Assembly (NCBI GenBank): GCA_038043465.1
Contig: JBBTBX010000004.1
Location: 60,453 to 124,452, forward strand
Reading direction: 5' to 3'
Source of the DNA: SXRF01 sp038043465
GTDB taxonomy: Bacteria; Pseudomonadota; Alphaproteobacteria; Rickettsiales; SXRF01
Length of the DNA: 64,000 bases
In this document: in pieces, positions 1 through 8,404 of the stretch
Layout of the letters: the number at the start of each line of letters is the position of its first letter
How positions within the stretch are numbered: position 1 is the first letter of the stretch
The notes under the pieces: model-generated
What the model saw: the letters and a program-made list of their open reading frames with translations, nothing else
Databases searched by the model: none
What the model was told of the DNA's origin: nothing
Translations under genes and position numbers: made by a program

Positions 1-335
1 CTGCTGCTGCCATACTTTCTGATGCCAAAGCAATTGAAAAGGCAGGAGCATTTGCCATCGTTATTGAAGGAGTGGTGGAAGAGGTGGCAAGAAAAATTAG
101 CGCAAATGTAGCCGTGCCGACCATTGGCATAGGAGCATCGGCGGCTTGTGATGGGCAGGTGCTGGTGGTTGATGATATGCTGGGGATGAGCAGTGGCTAT
201 ATACCACGTTTTGTAAAACGCTACGCTGATATTAATGCTGTTGCTGCTGAGGCTGTAAAGCAATATGCGCAGGAAGTACGCGCACGCAAATTTCCTAGTG
301 CCGAATATTGCTATCCATATAAGAAAGCTGATTAG
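1..335 (+). CDS. panB: 3-methyl-2-oxobutanoate hydroxymethyltransferase, 3' part
   Basis: The gene is cut by the left window edge; the frame is open from base 3 and ends at the stop at 333-335. PanB transfers a hydroxymethyl group from methylene-tetrahydrofolate to 2-oxoisovalerate, the first step of pantothenate and CoA synthesis in the cytoplasm. The visible 110 residues contain the family's late motifs: AGAFAIVIEGV, then PTIGIGAS with CDGQVLVVDDMLG, and the FVKRYAD segment near the end. It is convergent with the hemY-like gene, one base away. The 5' half and the start are outside the window. Confidence 0.93.
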   Translation, partial: AAAILSDAKAIEKAGAFAIVIEGVVEEVARKISANVAVPTIGIGASAACDGQVLVVDDMLGMSSGYIPRFVKRYADINAVAAEAVKQYAQEVRARKFPSAEYCYPYKKAD

Positions 336-336
336 A

Positions 337-1302
337 TTATTTCAATTCCATCGTATCGAAGCCAGCGCAGGAATCGCAGTGGATAGTCCATATTTTATTG
401 CTATGGGCGCAAGCCTTGCAGACCCACATTCCACCTGCCGAATATTCAGAAAGTTTTGCCCTGAGTTTTGTCGCTTTCTTTGACATCTGGTTTTTATCAT
501 AGATATTGGCGCAGAAAGCTATTGCTGGAGTAAATTCCGGCAGGTTTGAGATGATATTTTTTACCAGAGAAAGAGCCTCTTCATAATAACCATTTGCCAT
601 GAGTAATTCACCACGCGCAAGTTGGGTGAGGGCAATAAGGCGCGATTTTTCCCTGCGCGCTAGTTTGCTTTTCTGGATACTGGCTATGGCTTCATTCCAA
701 TGTTTAAGCCGGATCTGTATACTGGCAACGGCAAGAGCAGTAGAGCTGTCTTTAGGGTTCATTTCCAGAGCTTTTTTGGCAAGCTGCAGGGCTTTAGGCA
801 AATTATCATTTTTGCTTGCGCTTTCGCTTAAGGAACGGGCAGCCAGATACTCAGTTTCCTTATAGCCGAGAAGCTGTTCGAGCAAGGCGTGGGTTGCTGC
901 TTCATTGCCTTTGTTTTTGGCGATTTGCGCGGATAGCAAAATAGTAAGCGGTGTCTTTCCCAGTAACTTCTCAACCTTATGCACATGCGTTTCAGCGGCG
1001 GTGATATTGGAAGAAGCAAGGGCGGCGATACTATAGGTAAGCTCGGTGATGCCGTTGTTAAGCTGCTTCACATTGCGCCGCCTCCAGAACTGCGAAGGGG
1101 AAGCAATTATAAGCCGGATAATCAGGGTGAATAATACAAGGAAGATAGCAGCCAGCAATATTACCAGTATTATAAAGGCAACGCTGGTTTCGATCTGGTA
1201 GTCAAACCATAACATCGTTACGCTGCCGGGATTATCAACTATAAGAGTAATGGCAAGGCTTGCGCAGGCGATAAAAAATAGAAATAATAATAGATTTATC
1301 AT
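337..1302 (-). CDS. hemY: HemY-like membrane TPR protein
   Basis: A 321-residue inner-membrane protein with two N-terminal hydrophobic segments (about residues 3-22 and 40-65), a basic stretch, then a helical repeat region of TPR type (about 90-275). This is the HemY architecture found next to hemD in proteobacteria; its biochemical role is unsettled and it is not the protoporphyrinogen oxidase once also called HemY. The C-terminus holds two CxxC pairs (CKAC and CDSC, near residues 297 and 312), which suggests a small zinc ribbon. Its start overlaps the stop of the mitofilin-like gene by 4 bases, so the two are probably translationally coupled. It is last in the hemD operon. Confidence 0.8.
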   Translation of the reverse strand: MINLLLFLFFIACASLAITLIVDNPGSVTMLWFDYQIETSVAFIILVILLAAIFLVLFTLIIRLIIASPSQFWRRRNVKQLNNGITELTYSIAALASSNITAAETHVHKVEKLLGKTPLTILLSAQIAKNKGNEAATHALLEQLLGYKETEYLAARSLSESASKNDNLPKALQLAKKALEMNPKDSSTALAVASIQIRLKHWNEAIASIQKSKLARREKSRLIALTQLARGELLMANGYYEEALSLVKNIISNLPEFTPAIAFCANIYDKNQMSKKATKLRAKLSEYSAGGMWVCKACAHSNKIWTIHCDSCAGFDTMELK

Positions 1303-2297
1303 GGATGTGTTGCTTTATTTGTCTGGGTAAGAAGTAGTTGCAGGTTGTTTAAGGTCTTCTGTATATCAAGTAGTTTTTGTGTATCTTTTACCCAATCTTT
1401 GAATATTTCTTTTGCCGGTGGTGAAAGCTGCTCCAATTCACTTAAAACCGTGCTTAAATCATTTTGTACCAGCTTTATTTCCGCGCGTGCCAGTATCGCT
1501 TCATCATTACTGCCGGATTGCTCGCCAACTTTGCGGATGGTTATAAATTTATGCAGTATCTTCAGCATCGCACTTTCATCTTTGTTGGTGAGGGCTTGTT
1601 TTATCAGCGGGGTGAATCTTATCTTTAATTTGTCAAGAACTACGATTCCCGTGGCTGCGTCAGGTTCTATCAGGGAAATTTCTGTGGTAATATCAGGATT
1701 ATTATTTGTGAATTTTTTCAGCTGCTCCAATTCACCTGCATACGGTTTTCCGTTACTCATCGCATCTTTTAACTGACCAAAAATTATCAGCGAAGAAATT
1801 ACGGAATCAGCCTTATGCTGATTATCTGTATTTTGGTCCTCAAGCTTTTTTTGCATTTCATTGATAGTGGCTTCATGAGTTGCCTGTAGCGAGGTAATTT
1901 TTTCTTCTAATTCGTGTAAATGCTCTTTATCTTTTTTTGATAATTGCGTAGCGGCTGGTTCAGTGCTGATAGCTGGTGGAATCGTGCTTGCAACCGGATC
2001 GCTTACAGTGGGTTCACTGACAGTAGTTTCAGTATTATCAGGAAGTGGAGATATTACTGAAGGATTTTCCGGTGTAGCAGGTTGATCTGCAACCGGAGCG
2101 ATGGTGGTGGTTTTTCCTGAATTTTCTTCTATATTCGCAACAGGCTTATTTTCTTCTTTAAACATCAGGCGTGGGACAATTTCCCCAAATAATACCACAA
2201 ATACAAACAGACCGATGACTGTTAAAATAAAGCGTTTTAACGGAGTTGGATATATTTTCTCGGAACTGTTTTTTTCTTCTGCCTTTTGCTCTGACAT
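1299..2297 (-). CDS. Mitofilin/HemX-like inner-membrane protein
   Basis: 332 residues: a short cytoplasmic N-terminus, one transmembrane helix (about residues 22-45), a Pro/Thr/Ser-rich linker with many acidic residues, a coiled-coil region (about 120-165), and a helical C-terminal part. This order and the position between hemD and hemY match the alphaproteobacterial mitofilin-like (COG4223) family, thought to shape or tether the inner membrane. No catalytic motif is visible. The gene starts 13 bases after the hemD stop and overlaps hemY by 4 bases. The linker composition is low-complexity, so the assignment relies on architecture and synteny. Confidence 0.7.
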   Translation of the reverse strand: MSEQKAEEKNSSEKIYPTPLKRFILTVIGLFVFVVLFGEIVPRLMFKEENKPVANIEENSGKTTTIAPVADQPATPENPSVISPLPDNTETTVSEPTVSDPVASTIPPAISTEPAATQLSKKDKEHLHELEEKITSLQATHEATINEMQKKLEDQNTDNQHKADSVISSLIIFGQLKDAMSNGKPYAGELEQLKKFTNNNPDITTEISLIEPDAATGIVVLDKLKIRFTPLIKQALTNKDESAMLKILHKFITIRKVGEQSGSNDEAILARAEIKLVQNDLSTVLSELEQLSPPAKEIFKDWVKDTQKLLDIQKTLNNLQLLLTQTNKATHP

Positions 2298-2310
2298 TAG
2301 CCGACCCCAG

Positions 2311-3075
2311 TTAATTTTTATAGGTATTATCTATGCAACTGACCATAGATGCAAGCGTTGCCTTATCTGCGCTATAAATTCCCTGCCATTTTATTTCGTT
2401 TAGAGTGTCGGCTATCCCTTGGCTTAGGGCAAAAGCATCTGTTTCTTCTAGGAAATTTTCTATACCGGCTTTACCTGCCAGTGCCACAAAAATCTTGGCA
2501 GTACGGTTGGAAAAAAAGGTTAGAGCATCAATTTGCCCACGTTTTATCTGCTCTATTATAGTGTCGGATAATGATTCGGCGGCTATTGCTTCATAAGCTA
2601 CAACGCGCTCTACATTCATTGCTCGGACACTTAAGGCTTCGCTTAGATCAGTATTTATATGTTCACCGGAAACATATAGAAAATTTGATTCTTCATCATA
2701 GCAATCAAGTATATAGTCAATCAGATGCTCCACCGTTTCGCCGGTAACGCTTACCCGATCAAAACCAAGTTGTGTGGCAATATTTGCGGTGGCTTCACCA
2801 ACACAGAGCAGGAACATATCGCGCATTTCAGTGAGCAGTGTCAGTGCCTGCACGGCATGTTTACTGGTGATAATAATAGCATCGGGATCAGATAACAAAG
2901 CATTCTCAATTTCCATACGCACGTTATGCTTAAGGAAAATTTCGGTCAGAGGTTCGTGGATTACATGGTAACCACGCTCAAGCAGTTCATCGCGCAGGAT
3001 TATTTCATCGCCTGCAGGACGGGTGATTACGATGGTTTTAGCACTGTTTTTAGGATCACTGGAATTTTGTGTCAT
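2311..3075 (-). CDS. hemD: Uroporphyrinogen-III synthase
   Basis: 254 residues, the usual length for HemD, which closes and inverts ring D of hydroxymethylbilane to give uroporphyrinogen III in heme synthesis. The sequence shows the bilobed HemD pattern: an early ITRPAGDE segment, the IIITSKHAV strand-turn of domain 1, then ALTFFSNRTAKIF in domain 2, where the family usually has a similar 'TS..a' motif. HemD is poorly conserved in sequence, so neighbours help: it heads a unit with the mitofilin-like and hemY-like genes. The start ATG is 18 bases after the acpS stop. Confidence 0.85.
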   Translation of the reverse strand: MTQNSSDPKNSAKTIVITRPAGDEIILRDELLERGYHVIHEPLTEIFLKHNVRMEIENALLSDPDAIIITSKHAVQALTLLTEMRDMFLLCVGEATANIATQLGFDRVSVTGETVEHLIDYILDCYDEESNFLYVSGEHINTDLSEALSVRAMNVERVVAYEAIAAESLSDTIIEQIKRGQIDALTFFSNRTAKIFVALAGKAGIENFLEETDAFALSQGIADTLNEIKWQGIYSADKATLASMVSCIDNTYKN

Positions 3076-3093
3076 AGGCTCTCATTATTATAA

Positions 3094-3510
3094 TTATGAA
3101 ACTGAAACGGCATCAATTATCACATAGGCTTGCGCATAAGGATATTCATCACTGAGGCTTACAAAGATTTTTGCCTGCGCATCTTTAGGAGTTATTGCCT
3201 GCAGCCGTTTTTTTGCCATGCCGGATAATTTTATTTCAGTTGCACCATTTGCGTTTTTTATTACCTCAATATCCTGCCATGAGACTTTGCTATTTTTTGC
3301 TATATTCAGGGCTTTGTAGCAAGCTTCTTTAGCGGCATAGCGTTTGGCATAGGTGGAAGCGATGGCTTTAATATCAGGATTTTTACCGCGTTTTGCATAT
3401 TGCTGCTCAGCTTTTGTGAAGATACGATTCTCAAAACGCGTACCATAGCGCGCAAGAGATTTTTCAATACGCCTTATATCAACCAGATCAGTTCCTATCC
3501 CGATTATCAT
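3094..3510 (-). CDS. acpS: Holo-[acyl-carrier-protein] synthase
   Basis: 138 residues. AcpS moves 4'-phosphopantetheine from CoA to the serine of acyl carrier protein. Both signature motifs are present: the N-terminal GIGTDLVDIRRIE, with the metal-binding Asp, and YAAKEACYKAL with the conserved Glu and Lys. The C-terminal SLSDEYPYAQAYVI matches the usual 'SLSHd...A.A.v' end. The start overlaps the pdxJ stop by 4 bases; the pdxJ-acpS pairing is standard in proteobacteria. Confidence 0.95.
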   Translation of the reverse strand: MIIGIGTDLVDIRRIEKSLARYGTRFENRIFTKAEQQYAKRGKNPDIKAIASTYAKRYAAKEACYKALNIAKNSKVSWQDIEVIKNANGATEIKLSGMAKKRLQAITPKDAQAKIFVSLSDEYPYAQAYVIIDAVSVS

Positions 3511-4238
3511 ATATTGCCGCGTGCCTTATTCATAATATTGCGCATCTGGATAATGGCATATTTCAGTCCAACAAACACTGCTTCGCCTATTAGAAAATGT
3601 CCAATGTTAAGCTCAACAATTTCAGGAATTGCAGCGATATTTGTTATGTTATCGTAATTAAGTCCATGTCCGGCATGGACTTCTAAACCTAGGTTATGGG
3701 CATGTTTTGCTGCATTGATAATTGCTTCCAGATTGGCTTGTGACGGCTCTTCCGCATAAGTGCCCGTATGCAGTTCCACTACTTTCGCGCCGGTGCGTTT
3801 TGCCGCTTCTATCTGCGTGCTATTTGCAGCTATAAATAATGACACACGGCTGCCGTTATCCTGTAATTTTTTGATATAGGGAGATAGAGTTTTTTCCAGC
3901 ATCACCACATCCAGCCCGCCTTCGGTGGTCAGTTCTTCGCGTTTTTCCGGCACGAGACAGACCGCATGCGGCTTTACCTTTAAGGCAATATCAAGCATTT
4001 CCTGAGTTGCTGCCATTTCCAGATTAAGCGGCAGTTTCACTTCATTTTTTAAACGTTCAATATCAGAATCACGGATATGCCTTCTGTCTTCACGCAGGTG
4101 GGCGGTGATGCCGTCAGCACCTGCTTCCAAAGCCAGCAGGGCTGCGCGAATCGGGCAGGGATTGTTGCCTCCACGCGCATTACGCAGCGTTGCCACATGG
4201 TCGATATTTATTCCAAGGCGCAATTTCATATTTACCAT
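3507..4238 (-). CDS. pdxJ: Pyridoxine 5'-phosphate synthase
   Basis: 243 residues, full length. PdxJ condenses 3-amino-1-hydroxyacetone phosphate with deoxyxylulose phosphate to make pyridoxine 5'-phosphate (DXP-dependent vitamin B6 pathway). Seen: LGINIDHVATLRNARG at the N-terminus, the ITAHLREDRRHI segment with active-site His and Arg residues, and the C-terminal EVHAGHGLNYDN and ELNIGHFLIGEA motifs. An alternative ATG lies three codons inside. Upstream on the same strand lie a DUF6941-like gene and hicAB, which may have been inserted in front of this operon. Confidence 0.96.
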   Translation of the reverse strand: MVNMKLRLGINIDHVATLRNARGGNNPCPIRAALLALEAGADGITAHLREDRRHIRDSDIERLKNEVKLPLNLEMAATQEMLDIALKVKPHAVCLVPEKREELTTEGGLDVVMLEKTLSPYIKKLQDNGSRVSLFIAANSTQIEAAKRTGAKVVELHTGTYAEEPSQANLEAIINAAKHAHNLGLEVHAGHGLNYDNITNIAAIPEIVELNIGHFLIGEAVFVGLKYAIIQMRNIMNKARGNI

Positions 4239-4241
4239 GCA

Positions 4242-4673
4242 CTATTTTTTAGCAGTAATTTTCTTTGCGCGCTTTTTTGCTTCAGATTTGACGTTTCCTA
4301 AAACAAAAAACTCTTTTACTGTTTTCATAGGACCATCAATCCCAATCTGGATTTTGTATTTTCCAGCTTTTGGGAAAGGCATATTACTAAATTGCATTGG
4401 TATTCCAACATAACTGGTTTCTGAAGTTATCTCTAACTTTCCTTTTGCATTAATAAGAGTCTTATTATCTGGGTCTAAAATGGAGATTTCTAAGGAATCA
4501 AATTTAGTTTCTTCAGTTTGTAATTCCATCCACACTGCAAAATTTGGTAAAACTGCAGGTAGTGGATTAATTTTCATATAATTAGAGTAAACTCCAATTA
4601 AAATGTCTTTGCCCCCAGATTCTTTGCGTGCAATATCACATATTATACAAGATGTTACCTTGGTGCTTTTCAT
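4242..4673 (-). CDS. DUF6941-like protein, unknown function
   Basis: 143 residues, no signal peptide. The N-terminus reads CIICDIARKESGGKDILIGVY and is followed by a beta-rich body that includes a KYKIQIGIDG segment. This resembles small proteins annotated as DUF6941, but the family call is from memory and weak. The last 15 residues are Lys/Ala-rich. It lies 3 bases before pdxJ and 11 bases after hicB on the same strand, so it may be cargo of the same insertion as hicAB. No function is proposed. Confidence 0.5.
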   Translation of the reverse strand: MKSTKVTSCIICDIARKESGGKDILIGVYSNYMKINPLPAVLPNFAVWMELQTEETKFDSLEISILDPDNKTLINAKGKLEITSETSYVGIPMQFSNMPFPKAGKYKIQIGIDGPMKTVKEFFVLGNVKSEAKKRAKKITAKK

Positions 4674-4684
4674 AAAGTATCTCT

Positions 4685-5167
4685 TTAATGGGTGGTATGT
4701 TGAGCAGAACTTATGGTAGCTACAAAATTAGCCTCTGCGGAATTAGATATAGCTACTTTAGAAGGCATTATGTCTTTTAATTCATAAGATATAGGTGAAG
4801 TGATAGCATGCACTTCAAGTACATTCTTTCTTTCTAATCCCTCTGCCACAAATGTTTGTATAAGGGAATTTATGCTAACATTCTCAAGCTTTGATCTATT
4901 TGCTAATTTTTCATGCAGGTATATAGGAAAGCGTGATAGAATTTTGCCACTGTAAGCAGATTGCTTATTAGGCTTTGGAATTTTTCTACCTAGCTTTTTG
5001 CAAGTATCAATCCATCCCTTAACTGCGTCTTTACCATTAGCTATGGCTTCTTCAATAGTATCACCATCTGACATACACCCCGGAAGGTCAGGAAATTCTA
5101 TAGAAAAACCACCACCTTCCTCTAATGAAAGTGGTCTAATAGAAAATTGGTATTCCATATTTTTCAT
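4685..5167 (-). CDS. hicB: HicB-type antitoxin
   Basis: About 160 residues. The N-terminal half is a HicB partial RNase-H-like fold (GGGFSIEFPDLPGCMSDGD, then EEAIANGKDAVKGWI); the C-terminal half reads like a ribbon-helix-helix segment (SRFPIYLHEKLANRSK, then SINSLIQTFV) that would bind the operator. It neutralises the HicA mRNA interferase. The start is placed at ATG 5167, 6 bases after a GAGG that overlaps the end of hicA; an upstream in-frame TTG at 5179 would overlap hicA and has no ribosome site. The order toxin then antitoxin is normal for HicAB. An acidic or hydrophobic tail after residue 125 is not explained. Confidence 0.85.
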   Translation of the reverse strand: MKNMEYQFSIRPLSLEEGGGFSIEFPDLPGCMSDGDTIEEAIANGKDAVKGWIDTCKKLGRKIPKPNKQSAYSGKILSRFPIYLHEKLANRSKLENVSINSLIQTFVAEGLERKNVLEVHAITSPISYELKDIMPSKVAISNSAEANFVATISSAQHTTH

Positions 5168-5168
5168 T

Positions 5169-5408
5169 TTAATCCTCAACTTCTGCTATTAATTCCAATA
5201 GTCGTTTTATGTAAAAAGCTTTTATTGGTCGTTTGCTTGGGATAGTAAAAATTTCACGTAATTTTTCATGATAAAAATTTTTGTGACTTCCTTTTCCTTC
5301 ATCCCAAGAAAACCCATAAGCTTTAGCGAGTCTATCAACATCTTCAATTCGCCAGTCGCCTTGCGGATTGTTTTCCATTTTTTTGCGTAGTTTCTCAATC
5401 TGGCTCAT
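5169..5408 (-). CDS. hicA: HicA-type mRNA interferase toxin
   Basis: 79 residues, the size of HicA, a double-stranded-RNA-binding-fold toxin that cuts mRNA. The catalytic His is in GKGSHKNFYHE (His42), followed by the usual beta strand and a KRPIKAFYIKRLLELI C-terminal helix. In many family members the end reads 'P.....k.g.l..IlkqagI', so this is a somewhat divergent copy. It precedes hicB directly and is transcribed with it from the promoter described upstream. Confidence 0.85.
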   Translation of the reverse strand: MSQIEKLRKKMENNPQGDWRIEDVDRLAKAYGFSWDEGKGSHKNFYHEKLREIFTIPSKRPIKAFYIKRLLELIAEVED

Positions 5409-5439
5409 TCCGCAGCAATCTTTGTTGAATACCGTGTCA

Positions 5440-5490
5440 ATGCAACGGATGGTATCATATATAGTATCATAAATGTTATTGACAAGCTAG
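5440..5490 (-). promoter_or_regulatory. Candidate hicAB promoter with operator repeat
   Basis: Read on the minus strand, TTGTCA (-35) is followed after 16 bases by TATATA (-10). A direct repeat of ATGATAC (plus-strand GTATCAT at 5452-5458 and 5464-5470) overlaps the -10 box. This is the expected place for HicB to repress. The match is by eye; no start site is known. Confidence 0.4.
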
Positions 5491-5532
5491 ATATTGCATA
5501 AAATTAATATCTTTATATATCAATATATTAAA

Positions 5533-6642
5533 TTATGTATCTAACACCATATCATCGCGGTGGATAAGCACGTCACGGCGTTTGAAGCCGAGAATATTCT
5601 CTATTTCCGCGCTCTTCTTACCGATTATACGTTTGGCATCTTCAGAATTATAGGAGATCAGACCTCGCCCGATAGGTGTATCTGCCATAATAATAACAGC
5701 ATCGCCGCGTTCAAATTCACCTTCAACTTTTACTACACCAGCGGGCAATAAACTTTTACCACTCTTCAAGGCATTCGCTGCCCCCGCATCAACATGTAAT
5801 ATTCCTGTAGGCAAAAGTGAGCCAGAGATCCAACGCTTGCGCGCGGAAAGAGGACTTTCTTTTGCTATAAACAGTGAGTGCTTACCGCCATTGATTAGAG
5901 TTTTTAAAGGATGATTTTCGGTACCTCTGGCGATTATCATATGGCAGCCGGCAGCAGTTGCAATTTTTGCAGCGGCGATTTTAGTTGCCATGCCGCCAGT
6001 GCCGACTGAGCTTCCGGTGCCACCCGCCATCGCTTCAATTCTTGGGGTTATCGTGTGAATTTTTTCTTGTAAAACAGCATCTGGGTTATTACGTGGATCA
6101 GCATCATATAATCCATCAATATCGGAAAATAGAATCAGTAAATCAGCTCCTGCCATTTGTGCAACCCTTGCAGAAAGGCGATCATTGTCACCAACACGCA
6201 GTTCAGCTGTTGCCACCGTATCATTTTCATTGATGATGGGGACAATGCGCGGATTCTCCAGCAAAGTTTCCAATGTATTACGAGCATTCAGAAAGCGACG
6301 TCGATTCTCACTATCATCGAGAGTAAGAAGCATTTGTGCAGGATATAACCAGTCTGGTAACTTACCCAAATATTCCGACCAAAGCGCAACCATTGAAATT
6401 TGTCCACAAGCAGCGGCAGCTTGCTTTTCTTCTAGTAATAATTTTCTTGTACCATACTTCATTGTATTGCGCCCCAGTGCCACAGCACCAGAGCAAACCA
6501 CTATTATTTCCTTGCCATTACGTTTTAATGCAGCAATATCTGATACTAGTGTTGTTATCCATTCCCTGCGCTCAAGATTATCTTCACCGATAATCAGCGA
6601 CGACCCTATTTTTATGACTATACGTTTGGCGGTAGTAAGCAT
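5533..6642 (-). CDS. proB: Glutamate 5-kinase
   Basis: 369 residues, the length of two-domain ProB. It phosphorylates glutamate with ATP in the first step of proline synthesis. The amino-acid-kinase domain spans about residues 1-255 (IVIKIGSSLI, CSGAVALGR, NENDTVAT, GDNDRLSARVA, FSDIDGLYDADPR, GTGGMATK). A PUA domain covers about 275-360 (HVDAGAANALKSGKSLL, then GRGLISYNSEDAKRI). The start is 12 bases from the obgE stop, the usual obgE-proB pairing of alphaproteobacteria. proA is not in the window. Confidence 0.96.
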   Translation of the reverse strand: MLTTAKRIVIKIGSSLIIGEDNLERREWITTLVSDIAALKRNGKEIIVVCSGAVALGRNTMKYGTRKLLLEEKQAAAACGQISMVALWSEYLGKLPDWLYPAQMLLTLDDSENRRRFLNARNTLETLLENPRIVPIINENDTVATAELRVGDNDRLSARVAQMAGADLLILFSDIDGLYDADPRNNPDAVLQEKIHTITPRIEAMAGGTGSSVGTGGMATKIAAAKIATAAGCHMIIARGTENHPLKTLINGGKHSLFIAKESPLSARKRWISGSLLPTGILHVDAGAANALKSGKSLLPAGVVKVEGEFERGDAVIIMADTPIGRGLISYNSEDAKRIIGKKSAEIENILGFKRRDVLIHRDDMVLDT

Positions 6643-6654
6643 TATTTATTTTCC

Positions 6655-7650
6655 TTAAGAACGCTTTTCCTCAATTATCCTAAGCATTTCGCGCAGCACT
6701 GGTTTTACGCCTTCACCAGTTACTCCGGAAATATGCCAGATTTTTTTCTTGCTGGCTTTCTTCAGGGCAGCGGATTTCTCTTTGATTTCCTCAGGAGTCA
6801 GTGAGTCACATTTGTTCAGCGCGATTATTTCATCCTTTGCGTATAATTCCTTGCTATATTCTTTAAGTTCGCGGCGGATGGTTTTATAAGCAGAAGCCAC
6901 ATCTTCCTGTGTGCCATCTATCAGGTGTAATAAGATTCCGGCGCGTTCCACATGTCCGAGGAATTTAAGCCCAAGACCTACACCTTCGCTTGCACCTTCG
7001 ATGAGTCCTGGAATATCGGCCAGTATGAATTCACGATTATCAATATAAACAACTCCTAATTGTGGAGTTAGAGTGGTGAAAGGGTAATCGGCAATTTTAG
7101 GTTTGGCGCGGGAAACTGCTGCCAGAAATGTTGATTTTCCGGAATTGGGCAGACCAAGCAGCCCAGCGTCCGACATCAGTTTTAATTTAAGCCATAGCCA
7201 ATGTTCCTGCCCTTCTTCCCCGGGTGTGGAAATGCGCGGAGCTTGGTTAGTGGATGATTTAAAACATTGATTACCCAGACCGCCTTTACCGCCCTGCGCC
7301 AATTTTACGCGCTGCCCGACAGAGGTAAGATCCGCCAGCACTGTTTCGCGGTCGTCAGATAAAATCTGCGTGCCTACCGGCAGTTTTATAATAAGATCGT
7401 CAGAAGACGCGCCTGTGCAATTACTGCCCATCCCATGCTGACCTTTTTTAGCCTTGAAATGTTGTTGGTAGCGGAAGTCTATCAGGGTATTAAGACCGCT
7501 TATGCATTCTGCGATTACGCTGCCACCATTACCACCATTGCCACCGTCGGGACCGCCATCGGGTATAAATTTTTCACGGCGAAAGCTGACGCAGCCCTTG
7601 CCGCCATCGCCGCTGCGAATATATATCTTTGCTTCATCCAGAAATTTCAT
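6655..7650 (-). CDS. obgE: Obg-family GTPase
   Basis: 331 residues. ObgE/CgtA is an essential ribosome-associated GTPase in 50S maturation and stress control. It has the glycine-rich Obg fold (about 1-158: GDGGKGCVSFRREKF, PDGGNGGNGG), then the G domain with G1 GLPNSGKST, the switch II DIPGLIEGASEGVGLG and G4 NKCD. The C-terminal extension found in some bacteria is absent, as in many alphaproteobacteria. It is the first gene of the obgE-proB unit. Confidence 0.96.
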   Translation of the reverse strand: MKFLDEAKIYIRSGDGGKGCVSFRREKFIPDGGPDGGNGGNGGSVIAECISGLNTLIDFRYQQHFKAKKGQHGMGSNCTGASSDDLIIKLPVGTQILSDDRETVLADLTSVGQRVKLAQGGKGGLGNQCFKSSTNQAPRISTPGEEGQEHWLWLKLKLMSDAGLLGLPNSGKSTFLAAVSRAKPKIADYPFTTLTPQLGVVYIDNREFILADIPGLIEGASEGVGLGLKFLGHVERAGILLHLIDGTQEDVASAYKTIRRELKEYSKELYAKDEIIALNKCDSLTPEEIKEKSAALKKASKKKIWHISGVTGEGVKPVLREMLRIIEEKRS

Positions 7651-7698
7651 TTGGACACCTCTATTAACTCTACTTTTGCTTCAAATCTACTTGTAATT

Positions 7699-7754
7699 AG
7701 GTTTTTCTAAAAACTCACGTACTTTAGTGTACGCTAGGGTTTTTAAAAAAACCT
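7699..7754. repeat. 56-bp interspersed palindrome
   Basis: A long imperfect palindrome runs from AGGTTTTT (7699) to AAAAAACCT (7754), with an inner CGTAC/GTACG hairpin. It lies between the start of obgE and the end of the lipoprotein gene. It could terminate the lipoprotein transcript on the minus strand, but its A/T runs on both arms and GC-containing loop look more like a mobile palindromic element. Confidence 0.5.
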
Positions 7755-7804
7755 AACTACTTCGCGCTTTATCGCAAAAGCGAGCTAATAGAAATGTCCG
7801 TTGA

Positions 7805-8122
7805 TTAATCAAATCCGTCGCCCAAACCAATATTCTTGAAAGAGCCTGGTTCTTTTGAGGAAGCATAAGAGAAACGGCAATAGGTGAAGCCCTCATTCCA
7901 CGCCTGTTTGTATTGGTCATTGGCAGCCATTTCCTGACGCTTTTTGAAGCCATACATCATCTTATCCGCCCAGTTGCCTTCGGCCGATATACCGCTGTCA
8001 CAACCATCCTCCCAGCCCAGCTTGTATTCTGGCGGTCCGGATGGATCAACCATGCCGAGCCACAGAGGGCGACAACTACTAAGGACAAGGGCTAAACCCA
8101 ATATCAATATGTATTTTTTCAT
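7805..8122 (-). CDS. Small putative lipoprotein
   Basis: 105 residues. The N-terminus MKKYILILGLALVLSSC is a lipoprotein signal with a lipobox (LSSC, Cys17), so the mature protein should be lipid-anchored in the periplasm. The mature part contains YKLGWEDGCDSGIS and YKQAWNEGFTYCRF, two similar 'Y..(G/A)W.(D/E)G...C' segments, suggesting an internal repeat with paired cysteines. No known family is recognised. It lies upstream of, and divergent from, the prfC fragment. Confidence 0.7.
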   Translation of the reverse strand: MKKYILILGLALVLSSCRPLWLGMVDPSGPPEYKLGWEDGCDSGISAEGNWADKMMYGFKKRQEMAANDQYKQAWNEGFTYCRFSYASSKEPGSFKNIGLGDGFD

Positions 8123-8222
8123 AATTTTAGTGCTTTATCTTGTTATATAGGGGCGATTATAGCATATATTTTGCCTAATAAAACTTGAATTATAGAATCT
8201 TTTAATTGAATGTTTTGGGGTA

Positions 8223-8384
8223 GGGCTGTATAGACGCGGGTTATGAGCCAATCAGCCTATATAAACCGCCGTACTTTTGCAATTATTTCGCATCCTGATG
8301 CCGGAAAGACGACACTTGCCGAAAAACTTTTGCTTTTTGGCGGTGCTATTCATCTGGCTGGGGCGGTGAAAGCCAAGAAAGGCG
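8223..8384 (+). repeat. Duplicated prfC 5' region, copy 1 (truncated)
   Basis: This 162-bp stretch matches 9158-9319 with 4 differences. It covers the 20 bases before the prfC start and the first 47 codons. Three differences are synonymous; one changes Thr to Ala next to the P-loop (GKTTLT to GKTTLA). Copy 1 joins the original upstream flank; the intact gene has copy 2. Confidence 0.95.
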
Positions 8385-8404
8385 AGTTTTTACACGTGCT
8401 ATAA
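8243..8404 (+). pseudogene. prfC: Truncated prfC 5' fragment
   Basis: An ATG-started frame of 53 residues: 47 are RF3 sequence including the P-loop (SHPDAGKTTL), and 6 come from the inserted DNA before a TAA at 8402-8404. It cannot give a working GTPase. It marks the original prfC start, separated from the body of the gene by the ParDE insertion. Whether it is translated as a leader peptide is unknown. Confidence 0.9.

Noticed and set aside
4200..5532. Duplicated pdxJ 5' end around hicAB, by analogy with prfC and ackA
   Set aside because: Direct comparison of the pdxJ start with the region upstream of hicA showed no matching segment.
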